Source of the DNA: an uncultured Prevotella sp.
Lineage (GTDB): Bacteria; Bacteroidota; Bacteroidia; Bacteroidales; Bacteroidaceae
Assembly: GCA_905198745.1 (NCBI GenBank)
Contig: CAJKDU010000018.1
Coordinates: 1 to 45,092, forward strand
Length of the DNA: 45,092 bases
Direction: 5' to 3'
Shown one piece after another: positions 16,297 through 23,356 of the stretch. Each line of letters opens with the position of its first letter. The first letter of the stretch is position 1. Made by a program: the position numbers and the translations under genes. The notes under the pieces are model-generated. The model had not been told where the DNA came from. It was given only the letters and a program-made list of their open reading frames with translations, and did not search any database.

Positions 16297-16335
16297 ACAT
16301 TTCGATAGAAAAATGACGATTTTCTTTAAAATCTA

Positions 16336-16464
16336 CTATTCCTTGGGCGTAGTGTGGTGGTGCTTGTCCGCACCGATAGCCTTACGGACATTTTGTTTCG
16401 CACCTGCGCTCAGAAACAATGCTACGTGCAGAAAGTAAGGCTCATCCGATATTTCAGGTGATGC
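16336..16464 (-). other. Open 42-codon stretch without ATG (possible coding remnant)
   Basis: Between two in-frame stops the minus strand reads ASPEISDEPYFLHVALF... and ends GADKHHHTTPKE before TAG. Its composition looks protein-like and not like the surrounding repeats, but there is no ATG; only a TTG (codon 16) could start it. It may be the tail of a broken gene or part of a longer repeat unit. No family recognised. Confidence 0.25.
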
Positions 16465-16559
16465 TTATGGCTCCTATGTTTGGTATTACATAAAACAGAC
16501 CGAAAGCCTTGCCAATACTTGTTATTGTTCTTTTGTGGCGTTGTTTAATAGTTCCTCTT

Positions 16560-16709
16560 ACGCGCGCGCACGCGCAGGTAAAGTTTTTCATTTTCTCACC
16601 ACTATCTATCACTTTTCTTGATATCTTACATTTCTCAACTGATAGTGAGTCAGATAAATGGAGTGATAGATGAGTGATAGATGGTTTAATATCTATCACT
16701 TCTATCACC
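16560..16709 (+). repeat. Dispersed CG-tract/GATAGAT repeat, copy 1
   Basis: Starts with an alternating ACGCGCGCGCACGCGC tract, then GTAAAGTTTTTC, CACCACTATCTATCACTTTTC, TTGATATCTTACAT, and ends with a hairpin of two GTGATAGAT units facing TATCTATCAC / TCTATCAC. Over the first ~57 nt after the CG tract it differs from copy 2 (28703-28843) at about three positions. Confidence 0.8.
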
Positions 16710-16818
16710 AATTCGACGTTTGGCAAGTTCAAGTGAAATTCTCAAAATCAGTTCCGCAGTTTGGTCACTCGTTGAGCATGGTGGTGGCAATGAGTGACCT
16801 GACTATAAGACAAAGCCG

Positions 16819-16928
16819 AAGTCTGCCACTAACACATCGTAAGTCTGCCAGTACCGCATCACAAGTCTGCCAGTACCGCATCACAAGTCTGCCACTACTG
16901 CATCTCAAGTCTGCCACTAACACACCAT
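16819..16928 (+). repeat. Tandem array, 5 x 22 bp
   Basis: Five consecutive 22-bp units, each starting AAGTCTGCCA; units 2 and 3 are identical and the others differ at a few positions in the second half. No open frame of interest; it may vary in copy number between strains. Confidence 0.9.
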
Positions 16929-17046
16929 GACAGGGCTGTTTGGTAATCGTATTTGGTTCGGCTGGAATTTACATTCTCTCAGATACAGAGCGACATCAGG
17001 AGTTACTCCAAATTCAAGATGAACCAAAAAATAATGGAAAATGTGC

Positions 17047-17077
17047 TTGCAGGTTTGGATGGATTTTCGTATTTTTG
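17047..17077 (+). promoter_or_regulatory. Promoter of the small secreted protein gene
   Basis: TTG at 17047-17049 and TATTTTTG at 17070-17077, 20 nt apart, matching the Bacteroidetes consensus. Confidence 0.6.
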
Positions 17078-17119
17078 TGGCGTAAACCTCAAATATTATA
17101 AACCAAAACAATGACTATT

Positions 17120-17665
17120 ATGAAGACAAGATTCTTGATGACAGCAGTGTTCCTCGTGTTGGCCATGACGGCTTCGGCACAAATTCAACTCCTTTTCATG
17201 GGTTACAACCGTAATGTGATTGACCGCAACAAGAAGCTCTATTGGATGGACGGTGACGATGATCCCTGTTTCAACATCCTCAACTACAAGAAGGCGGGTA
17301 CGAAAGAAACCTTTACTATCAAAGAGAAGGATTCGGGAAGCCAAACCTATTCCGTGACCATTACGCTCGACAGCAAGGGTAATCCTGTGCATCTGGTGCT
17401 GAAAGACGGTAAGAACGCCCTTTACGATTCTGAAGTGAAGACCTCTTCGGGCTCGGCAACAGAAGACGAGCGTCTCTATAACTACTTTGGCGAACTGGCC
17501 GGCTATCCCGCCAAACAGAGCGTCGCCGGCGGTGCTTCCGTTCCGTCGAAGCCCAGTGCAGCCGACTTGAAGCAAGGCGGCGTGAAAGGGGCTGCCAATA
17601 AGGTGGGCAATGCAGCCAAGGGAACATTCGGCAAGGTGAAGGGATTGTTCAAGAAAAAGAAATAG
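17120..17665 (+). CDS. Small secreted protein, unknown function
   Basis: A 181-residue protein with a signal peptide (MKTRFLMTAVFLVLAMTASAQ). A second ATG 9 bp upstream would add only three residues; the ATG opening the signal peptide is preferred. The mature part has a beta-rich domain (FNILNYKKAGTKETFTIKEKDSGSQTYSVTITLDSKG marks the region, residues ~50-100) and a C-terminus rich in Lys, Gly and Ala ending in GLFKKKK, likely flexible and basic. I recognise no family. It has its own promoter and a strong terminator, so it is a single-gene unit. Confidence 0.7.
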   Translation: MKTRFLMTAVFLVLAMTASAQIQLLFMGYNRNVIDRNKKLYWMDGDDDPCFNILNYKKAGTKETFTIKEKDSGSQTYSVTITLDSKGNPVHLVLKDGKNALYDSEVKTSSGSATEDERLYNYFGELAGYPAKQSVAGGASVPSKPSAADLKQGGVKGAANKVGNAAKGTFGKVKGLFKKKK

Positions 17666-17688
17666 AAGTATATTTCTTTCCTTCTAAT

Positions 17689-17738
17689 AACAAAGCCCCG
17701 CACATAGGTTCATCACGAACCTTGTGCGGGGCTTTGTT
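17689..17738. terminator. Strong bidirectional terminator
   Basis: A 16-bp perfect stem (AACAAAGCCCCGCACA / TGTGCGGGGCTTTGTT) extended by AGGTTC/GAACCT with loop ATCAC. It separates the secreted protein gene from the convergent EamA transporter gene. Confidence 0.9.
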
Positions 17739-17819
17739 TGTCCTTGTACGGAATGGTTTGTTTCAGTTCTGCGGGCATGTGGGGTGTTCCGGGGCTTCAA
17801 GTCTTGCCGAAAGGCTGGG

Positions 17820-18752
17820 CTATGCGGCTGAATGTCCTTCCTTTTCCATGGCCATGTCGCGTTTTGACTTCGACTTGACCACGAGCCAAACGCCGGAAAA
17901 GATGAGTATGGCGCCTACGGCTTGGGTGAATCCGAACACGGCCAGACCCACCATGACGCTTACCGACACCGACACAAGGGGCTGCACATAGTTGTAGACG
18001 GAGATCACGGTTGGCCGTAGGGTCTTCTGTCCGATCATCATGCAGATGTAGCCCAGGTAGGTGCCGAAGAAGATGACATAGGCCGACTCCCACCAGGTGG
18101 ACATGGGGACGTGGACAAAGTCGATGGATGCCACATGACCCAGGGTGAAAGGCCATATTGATAAGGTGGCCCAGGTGAACATCCACTTGTTGATGGTGAA
18201 AAGCGAATAGCGCGATAGCAGGTTCTTGAAGAGCGAGAGGTAGAGGGCGAACGACAATTGCGCGGTGATGCAGAGCAGGTCACCCCAGATGTTGCCCACC
18301 TTGGCATTGTCGGCATGGGCGCTGGTGAGGATGATGATGACGGCTCCGCTGCATCCCATAAGCACTCCCAGGACTTTCTTCCACGTGATGGGCTCCTTGA
18401 GGATGAGGAAGGAGAGAATCATGGCAAAGATAGGCATGGAGGTGGTCATGATGCTCGAATTGCTCGGCGAAGTCATGCCCAGACCGATGGTATAGGAGCA
18501 TTGGTTGAACACAAGGGCGAAGAGGCCGGCAAAGGCAAACTTCACAATGTCGCGCAAGGGCACGTGCTCCTTGGTTGTGAAAAACGAGGTGAGCCAAAAC
18601 AGCACGGCACCGCCAAGCACGCGGAAGCTCACCAGGTCGATGCCGTCGATGCCGTGGAGCATGGCGTCTTTGCCCACGGGAGCCATCAGTCCCCAAAAGG
18701 CGCCTGAGCAGAAGAGGCACAGATGGGCGATGAGAGGTCGTTTGTTATCCAT
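17820..18752 (-). CDS. EamA/DMT-family transporter
   Basis: A 310-residue inner-membrane protein with about ten hydrophobic segments in two EamA halves. Typical features: an N-terminal LCLFCSGAFWGLMAPVGK segment, FRVLGGAVLFW at the end of TM2, SPSNSSIMTTSMPIFAMILSFLILKEPITWKKVLG (residues ~95-130) with the conserved glutamate before the lysine-rich turn, and a C-terminal half starting WGDLLCITAQLSFALYLSLFK. Members export or import metabolites or drugs; substrate unknown. It has its own minus-strand promoter at 18795-18825 and ends about 80 bp before the bidirectional terminator. Confidence 0.88.
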   Translation of the reverse strand: MDNKRPLIAHLCLFCSGAFWGLMAPVGKDAMLHGIDGIDLVSFRVLGGAVLFWLTSFFTTKEHVPLRDIVKFAFAGLFALVFNQCSYTIGLGMTSPSNSSIMTTSMPIFAMILSFLILKEPITWKKVLGVLMGCSGAVIIILTSAHADNAKVGNIWGDLLCITAQLSFALYLSLFKNLLSRYSLFTINKWMFTWATLSIWPFTLGHVASIDFVHVPMSTWWESAYVIFFGTYLGYICMMIGQKTLRPTVISVYNYVQPLVSVSVSVMVGLAVFGFTQAVGAILIFSGVWLVVKSKSKRDMAMEKEGHSAA

Positions 18753-18794
18753 ATTACGTTAACCTTATTGTTGTCTTAGTTGCTTATGGGTCGG

Positions 18795-18825
18795 CAAAAG
18801 TACAAATTTATGGTATAACAGCCAA
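18795..18825 (-). promoter_or_regulatory. Promoter of the EamA transporter gene
   Basis: Minus strand TTG (18825-18823) and TACTTTTG (18802-18795), 20 nt apart, exact consensus. Confidence 0.7.
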
Positions 18826-18886
18826 TAATTCTGCCGCTAAAACAGTAGACGTTGCCTTGTCTTCCCAAGGCTTGGCAAACTGTTGT

Positions 18887-19528
18887 TTATTCACATATCT
18901 GCATCGGATCATATATGAAAGTGGTGGCCCCGTGAGCCATTAGAAAGTCTTTGTCGCGGAATCCCCACAGTACGCTGATGCATGGCAAACCGCTGTTGCG
19001 TGCCGTGTCGATGTCTACGTCGCTGTCGCCCACATACACACATTCCTCGGGCTTTACGCCCAACTGCCGCATGGCTTCCAATACGGTGTCGGGGGCTGGC
19101 TTTTTGCTGATGCCTTCCCTTTCGCCTATGGCCACCTGCACGAGGTCGCCGAAGAAGTGGCGGCACAGTTCCTGGGTGGCGGCATAAAACTTGTTGCTCA
19201 CCACTGCTACCTTGCGTCCTTCCCTGTTGAGGTGCTCCAGCATTTCCATTACCCTGGGGTAGGGGCGTGTTTGGTCAAGATTATGTTCCATGTAGTGCTG
19301 GCGGAATGTGTGGTAGGTATCGTCAAACTTCGGGTTGTCGAGTCCGCCGGGAATGGCGCGTTCCATGAGTTTCTTCACGCCGTTGCCCACAAACATGCGT
19401 ACCTCTTCCACCGTATGTTCAGGCATGCCGTGTGTACGCAGCGCATAATTGGTGCTTGCGGCCAAGTCTTCCAGTGAACTGATGAGCGTGCCGTCAAGGT
19501 CGAAGATGTAAGTGCTGTATTGTTTCAT
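18887..19528 (-). CDS. HAD-family phosphatase (phosphoglycolate-phosphatase-like)
   Basis: A 213-residue cytosolic HAD hydrolase. Motif I FDLDGTL gives the nucleophile Asp10 and acid/base Asp12; a helical cap follows (residues ~15-80, with MFVGNGVKKLMERA); motif II is VVSNK, motif III the Lys in KKPAPD, motif IV GDSDVDIDTARNSG. The pattern is that of Gph/PgmB-type phosphatases (subfamily IA). Substrate is not defined by sequence. Its own promoter lies at 19557-19586. Confidence 0.88.
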   Translation of the reverse strand: MKQYSTYIFDLDGTLISSLEDLAASTNYALRTHGMPEHTVEEVRMFVGNGVKKLMERAIPGGLDNPKFDDTYHTFRQHYMEHNLDQTRPYPRVMEMLEHLNREGRKVAVVSNKFYAATQELCRHFFGDLVQVAIGEREGISKKPAPDTVLEAMRQLGVKPEECVYVGDSDVDIDTARNSGLPCISVLWGFRDKDFLMAHGATTFIYDPMQICE

Positions 19529-19556
19529 TGTGTTATGCTGAATATTTAGTTGCGTG

Positions 19557-19586
19557 CAAAATTACACAAAACCTTCTTTAGCGCAA
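19557..19586 (-). promoter_or_regulatory. Promoter of the HAD phosphatase gene
   Basis: Minus strand TTG (19586-19584) and TAATTTTG (19564-19557), 19 nt apart. Confidence 0.65.
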
Positions 19587-19959
19587 AATAAATATGCGAG
19601 TTTATTCGAGTGCCCAATGATGTCTTCTGTTTTCGTCCCCATGTTTAGTGTTTCTTCGTATGCTGTTCCGACCCGGGCAAAGGTGCTGCCGACAGTGTGT
19701 ACCCACTGAGTAGCATCACCTTGATGGCAGGTTAACGCCTTGTCCCATGGTTTGGTCACTCGATGCCCAAGCCGTGGGCATTGCGTGCCCAAACTGTGGG
19801 GCGGATTTTGGGCATTGCGTTTACATGGTTTATACTACACGTTTCTTGGCCGCTGCCGGCCGGTGCTTCGGCCGTATGCCGCTCTTGAAGTCTGAACGGG
19901 CAGCAGTGGCGGAAGAAAATAAAAAGCGTTATTTTATTTTATATTCCGCCCATTTGCAC

Positions 19960-19967
19960 TACCTTTG
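19960..19967 (+). promoter_or_regulatory. Promoter -7 box of mltG
   Basis: TACCTTTG, exact TAnnTTTG match, 24 nt before the ATG at 19992; no clear TTG upstream. Confidence 0.55.
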
Positions 19968-19991
19968 CAGCGACAAAATAAAGCAAACGAC

Positions 19992-21017
19992 ATGAAACGC
20001 AAAACAAAAAAGACATCGTTCCTGCCTTTCGTCCTCTTGGGACTGGTTGTGCTGGGAATTGTCTATTATTTCTTTTTCTCCTCTTTCTCCAGAAAAAGTG
20101 AGGTGGCTTATGTCTATGTAGACGCCGACGACACCATTGATTCGGTCTATGTTAAACTTGCCCATGTGGGTTCATCGCGTGGCATGACGGTCTACCGGTT
20201 GCTCGCAGGCCACAGTAGCTATCGAAACCACGTGCGCAGCGGACGCTATGCCATCCGTCCGGGTGAGGGAGTGCTCAAGGTTTTCCGCCACATGAAAAAC
20301 GGACAGCAGACTCCTGTTCAGCTCACCGTCCCCTCCGTACGTACTCTCGACAAACTCGCCGGGGTGCTTTCGGACAAGCTGATGCTCGATAGTGCCGCAC
20401 TCTACAAGGCATTGACAGACGAAGCAGTCTGCCGGAAATACGGCTACGACACCACGACCATCGCCTGCATGTTCATCCCCAACACCTACGACATCTATTG
20501 GAACGTGTCGCTCGACAAGTTCCTGGAGCGTATGCAGAAAGAAAGCCGCAAGTTCTGGAACCCTGAGCGCACTGAAAAAGCCAAGGCCATGGGAATGACT
20601 CCCAACCAGGTTATCACCCTGGCAAGCATCGTAGACGAGGAAACAGCCAACAACGGGGAAAAGCCCATGATAGCCGGTATGTACTACAACCGCTACAAGA
20701 CAGGCATGCCCCTGCAGGCAGACCCCACCATCAAGTTCGCTCTGAAGCGCTTCGAACTGAAACGAATCTATGAGAATCTGCTCTTTGTGAAGAGCCCCTA
20801 CAACACCTACCGCAACGTGGGACTTCCTCCAGGGCCTATCCGCATTCCCTCGGTGGCAGGCATTGATGCCGTGCTCGACCATGTGCACCACGATTATCTC
20901 TATATGTGTGCCAAGGAGGACTTTAGCGGTACCCATAACTTTGCCCGCACCTACGAGGAGCACCTTCAGAATGCTGCCAAGTATTCCAAGGCACTCAACG
21001 AGCGGGGCATCAAGTAA
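19992..21017 (+). CDS. mltG: Endolytic murein transglycosylase MltG
   Basis: A 341-residue inner-membrane protein that cleaves nascent peptidoglycan glycan strands and helps set their length. A cytosolic basic N-terminus (KRKTKKTS) is followed by one membrane anchor (residues ~11-33), a LysM-like segment (GMTVYRLLAGH to GEGVLKVFRHM) and the YceG catalytic domain: IPNTYDIYW, ITLASIVDEET with Glu217 aligned to the catalytic glutamate of the family, MYYNR, MPLQADPTIKFAL, SPYNTYRNVGLPPGPI. The ATG follows the -7 box by 24 nt; a TTG 27 bp upstream is not needed. Single-gene unit with a terminator downstream. Confidence 0.93.
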   Translation: MKRKTKKTSFLPFVLLGLVVLGIVYYFFFSSFSRKSEVAYVYVDADDTIDSVYVKLAHVGSSRGMTVYRLLAGHSSYRNHVRSGRYAIRPGEGVLKVFRHMKNGQQTPVQLTVPSVRTLDKLAGVLSDKLMLDSAALYKALTDEAVCRKYGYDTTTIACMFIPNTYDIYWNVSLDKFLERMQKESRKFWNPERTEKAKAMGMTPNQVITLASIVDEETANNGEKPMIAGMYYNRYKTGMPLQADPTIKFALKRFELKRIYENLLFVKSPYNTYRNVGLPPGPIRIPSVAGIDAVLDHVHHDYLYMCAKEDFSGTHNFARTYEEHLQNAAKYSKALNERGIK

Positions 21018-21040
21018 AGAAATATAATTTTTTCATGCAG

Positions 21041-21099
21041 CATTGCCGCGCCTTCAGCGTTTCTCTTGCAGATTCGTTGTAGGGCGGCAATGTTTTTTT
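21041..21099 (+). terminator. Terminator of mltG
   Basis: CATTGCCGC (21041-21049) pairs with GCGGCAATG (21084-21092), followed by seven T. The loop is long (34 nt). Confidence 0.7.
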
Positions 21100-21210
21100 G
21101 TGCATCCTCTCAGCGTGTGGAATATGGATAACAGTGACCTACTTTGCGCAAAAAGGCACTTTTTGTGCAGAAAACTCTTCTCGTTTAGATATTTTCCCAA
21201 TAATAATGCT

Positions 21211-21218
21211 TACCTTTG
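21211..21218 (+). promoter_or_regulatory. Promoter -7 box of the ptb-buk operon
   Basis: TACCTTTG, exact TAnnTTTG, about 30 nt before the ATG at 21249; -33 element unclear. Confidence 0.55.
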
Positions 21219-21248
21219 CAGCCGCAAAACAGAACACGAAACAATATT

Positions 21249-22091
21249 ATGATAACAAGGATACACGATTTCCGTTCCATGGTAGATCATCTCGCCATGA
21301 ATGTCTGTGGAACCCGCGTGGCTGTGGTATGCCCCGAAGACGAGCACACGCGTGCCGTGGTAGAACGCTTCGAGCGCGAAGGGCTTGGCACCATCTTGCC
21401 CTTCACGGGCGAACCTAAAGAGGCTGCGATGGCTGCGGTGAAGGCCGTGAGAAACGGTGAGGCCGACGTGCTGATGAAAGGACTGGTGAGCACAGACGTG
21501 CTGCTCCGTGCCATACTCGACAAGCAGCACGGGCTTCTTCTGCCCGGAGCGGTGATGAGCCATGTGGCGGTGTGCGAGATTCCCGACTATTACAAGCTTC
21601 TTGTCTGCACAGATGTGGCAGTCATTCCACGTCCCACCCTCAAGCAGTTCGACGCCATGCTGCTCTCTGCACTCGACCTGAGCCGCAAGCTTCAGCCCGA
21701 CACACCACGTGTGGCGCTAATTCACTGCAACGAACATGTGAGCGAGAAGTTTCCCGTCACCCTTGACTACCGCCAGCTCATGGCCCGTGCCGAGGAAGGG
21801 GCTTACGGTGCAGTCGTGGTGGACGGCCCGATGGACGTGAAGACAGCTTGCGACGCCGAGAGTGCCCGTATCAAGGGGATGGACGGAGCCGTGGCAGGCA
21901 GTGCCGACATAGCCGTGTTTCCCGACATTGAAGCCGGCAACACATTCTATAAGACCATCACTCATTTCGCCCATGCGCGCACAGCCTGCATGCTCACCGG
22001 CACCATGGCACCCGTAGTGCTCCCGTCGCGTTCCGACTCGGCAGCATGCAAATTCTACAGCCTTGCCCTGGCTTGCCTGGCAAGAGGCTGA
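21249..22091 (+). CDS. ptb: Phosphate butyryltransferase (acyl-CoA:phosphate transferase)
   Basis: A 280-residue PTA/PTB-family enzyme that swaps the CoA of butyryl-CoA or a related acyl-CoA for phosphate. The start MITRIHDFRSM is chosen because an upstream TTG frame overlaps the promoter. Family signs: RVAVVCPEDEHT, DVLMKGLVSTDVLLRAIL, GLLLPGAVMSHVAVCEIP, VVDGPMDVKTACD, DIAVFPDIEAGNTFYKTI, and the C-terminal PVVLPSRSDSAA. Length (about 300) fits Ptb rather than the longer Pta. The butyrate kinase gene starts 48 bp downstream, so the pair would make ATP from acyl-CoA. No acyl-CoA-forming genes are in view, so branched-chain acyl-CoA is as likely as butyryl-CoA. Confidence 0.88.
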   Translation: MITRIHDFRSMVDHLAMNVCGTRVAVVCPEDEHTRAVVERFEREGLGTILPFTGEPKEAAMAAVKAVRNGEADVLMKGLVSTDVLLRAILDKQHGLLLPGAVMSHVAVCEIPDYYKLLVCTDVAVIPRPTLKQFDAMLLSALDLSRKLQPDTPRVALIHCNEHVSEKFPVTLDYRQLMARAEEGAYGAVVVDGPMDVKTACDAESARIKGMDGAVAGSADIAVFPDIEAGNTFYKTITHFAHARTACMLTGTMAPVVLPSRSDSAACKFYSLALACLARG

Positions 22092-22139
22092 CATTCAAGC
22101 CTCGCTTAGGCTTCTTTACAACAAGACATACAACACTAC

Positions 22140-23240
22140 ATGACATCCAAGAGAATACTGGTCATCAACCCCGGATCGACCACCACCAAGATAGCTATCT
22201 ATGAAGACGACCGTCAAGTATGGATAGCGGGCGAACATTTCAAACCCAGCCAGCTTGCCAAGTATACGCGCATAGTCGACCAGTTGCCACGCCGTCGCGA
22301 GTTCGTGGGTGAGGCGCTCGCTAAGGCTGACCAACCCATGCGCTTCGATGCGGTGATAGGCCGCGGCGGACTGCTCCATCCCACCCAAGGTGGTGTGTAT
22401 GAGGTAGACGAGCACATCCTTCACGACATGCGCTATGCCGAGATGGAGCATGCCAGCAATTTGGGTGCCCTTCTGGCAGCCGACATTGCCCGGGAGTGCG
22501 GATGCAAGGCTTTCATTGCCGACCCCGTGGTGGTAGACGAGATGATTCCCGAGGCAAGGCTCACGGGCATGCCTGGTGTGGAGCGACGCTCCATCTTCCA
22601 TGCGCTCAACAGCCGTGCCGTGAGCCGCCGTTGGGCAAAGGAACAGGGCAAGGCTTATGAAGACGTGAACGTCATTGTCGTGCATATCGGAGGCGGATGT
22701 TCCGTGAGTGCCCACCGCAAGGGCCGCATCATCGACGTGAACAATGCGCTCAACGGCGACGGCCCCTTCTCTCCCGAAAGGGCAGGCACTGTGCCGGCAG
22801 GACAACTTGCCGAGCTTTGTTTTTCGGGCAAGTACACCCTTAAGGAAGTGCTCAAAATGCTGTCGGGTAGAGGCGGATTGATTGCCCTGCTGGGTGACAA
22901 CAATGTGAAGGGCATCGTCGAGAAGGCACGAAAGGACTGTGAACCCCACAAGCGCGTGCTTGCAGCCATGATGTATAACGTGGCGAAATACACTGGCTCC
23001 ATGTACGTGGCGTTGCGTGGACAGGTGGATGCCATCATCATCACTGGCGGCATTGCCTTCAGCGACTACTGCATGAACCTCCTTCTTCCGCAGATTGACT
23101 ATATGGCTCCCGTGGCGTTGATGCCCGGGGAAGACGAGATGGGTGCCCTGGCACTCAATGCCCTCGGGGCACTCAACGGCGAACTGCCGCTCCAGGTCTA
23201 CAATCCCAGGTCGCGGCAGCAAGGCTGGCAAATGAAATAA
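22140..23240 (+). CDS. buk: Butyrate kinase
   Basis: A 366-residue ASKHA-fold acyl-phosphate kinase, using acyl phosphate from the upstream Ptb to make ATP plus the free acid. The N-terminal phosphate loop ILVINPGSTTTKIA, GRGGLLHPTQGGVY, FIADPVVVDEM, VVHIGGGCSVSAHRKGRIIDVNNALNGDGPFSPERAG (about residues 178-215) and IIITGGIAF match butyrate kinases, and length is normal. It is the second gene of the ptb-buk operon. Branched-chain (isobutyrate) kinases look the same, so the exact substrate is open. Confidence 0.92.
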   Translation: MTSKRILVINPGSTTTKIAIYEDDRQVWIAGEHFKPSQLAKYTRIVDQLPRRREFVGEALAKADQPMRFDAVIGRGGLLHPTQGGVYEVDEHILHDMRYAEMEHASNLGALLAADIARECGCKAFIADPVVVDEMIPEARLTGMPGVERRSIFHALNSRAVSRRWAKEQGKAYEDVNVIVVHIGGGCSVSAHRKGRIIDVNNALNGDGPFSPERAGTVPAGQLAELCFSGKYTLKEVLKMLSGRGGLIALLGDNNVKGIVEKARKDCEPHKRVLAAMMYNVAKYTGSMYVALRGQVDAIIITGGIAFSDYCMNLLLPQIDYMAPVALMPGEDEMGALALNALGALNGELPLQVYNPRSRQQGWQMK

Positions 23241-23254
23241 CACAATAGAGAAAA

Positions 23255-23305
23255 ACGCAAGACTCCCCTCATCGCAACATCTGTGCGGTGAGGGGAGTCT
23301 TGCGT
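23255..23305 (-). terminator. Terminator between buk and the efflux operon
   Basis: ACGCAAGACTCCCCTCA pairs perfectly over 17 bp with TGAGGGGAGTCTTGCGT. On the minus strand the stem is followed by a T run (complement of 23251-23255), so it best serves the efflux operon; on the plus strand the T run is missing but the hairpin may still act on buk. Confidence 0.8.
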
Positions 23306-23356
23306 GTAAGGGGTACTACCTGCCGTTGCGCAGGCATTCTTGCCCCTAAAGTTACC

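Larger units (their letters stand above)
16297..17119. other. Repeat-rich intergenic region
   Basis: About 820 bp without a convincing gene. From left to right: a 42-codon ATG-less open stretch on the minus strand (16336-16464), dispersed repeat copy 1 (16560-16709), a 12-bp-stem hairpin GGTCACTC...GAGTGACC (16763-16800), a 5 x 22-bp tandem array (16819-16928), and the promoter of the next gene (17047-17077). Confidence 0.7.
19529..19991. other. Intergenic region with degenerate repeat units
   Basis: 463 bp between divergent genes. Left end: promoter of the HAD gene. Middle (19750-19815): GTTTGGTCACTCG followed by TGCCCAA-xC-xGTGGG units about 22 bp apart and a hairpin ATGCCCA/TGGGCAT; right end: promoter of mltG. 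No supported gene. Confidence 0.6.

Noticed and set aside
16454..16732. Minus-strand frame of 92 codons through repeat copy 1
   Set aside because: Encoded almost wholly by the repeat (CG tract gives Cys-Ala-Arg runs); no homologous protein pattern.
16819..16928. CRISPR array
   Set aside because: Units are contiguous 22-mers with no spacers between repeats and no cas genes nearby; it is a simple tandem array.
22116..23243. Minus-strand frame of 375 codons opposite buk
   Set aside because: The plus strand encodes an unmistakable butyrate kinase; the antisense frame is His/Val-rich without motifs.
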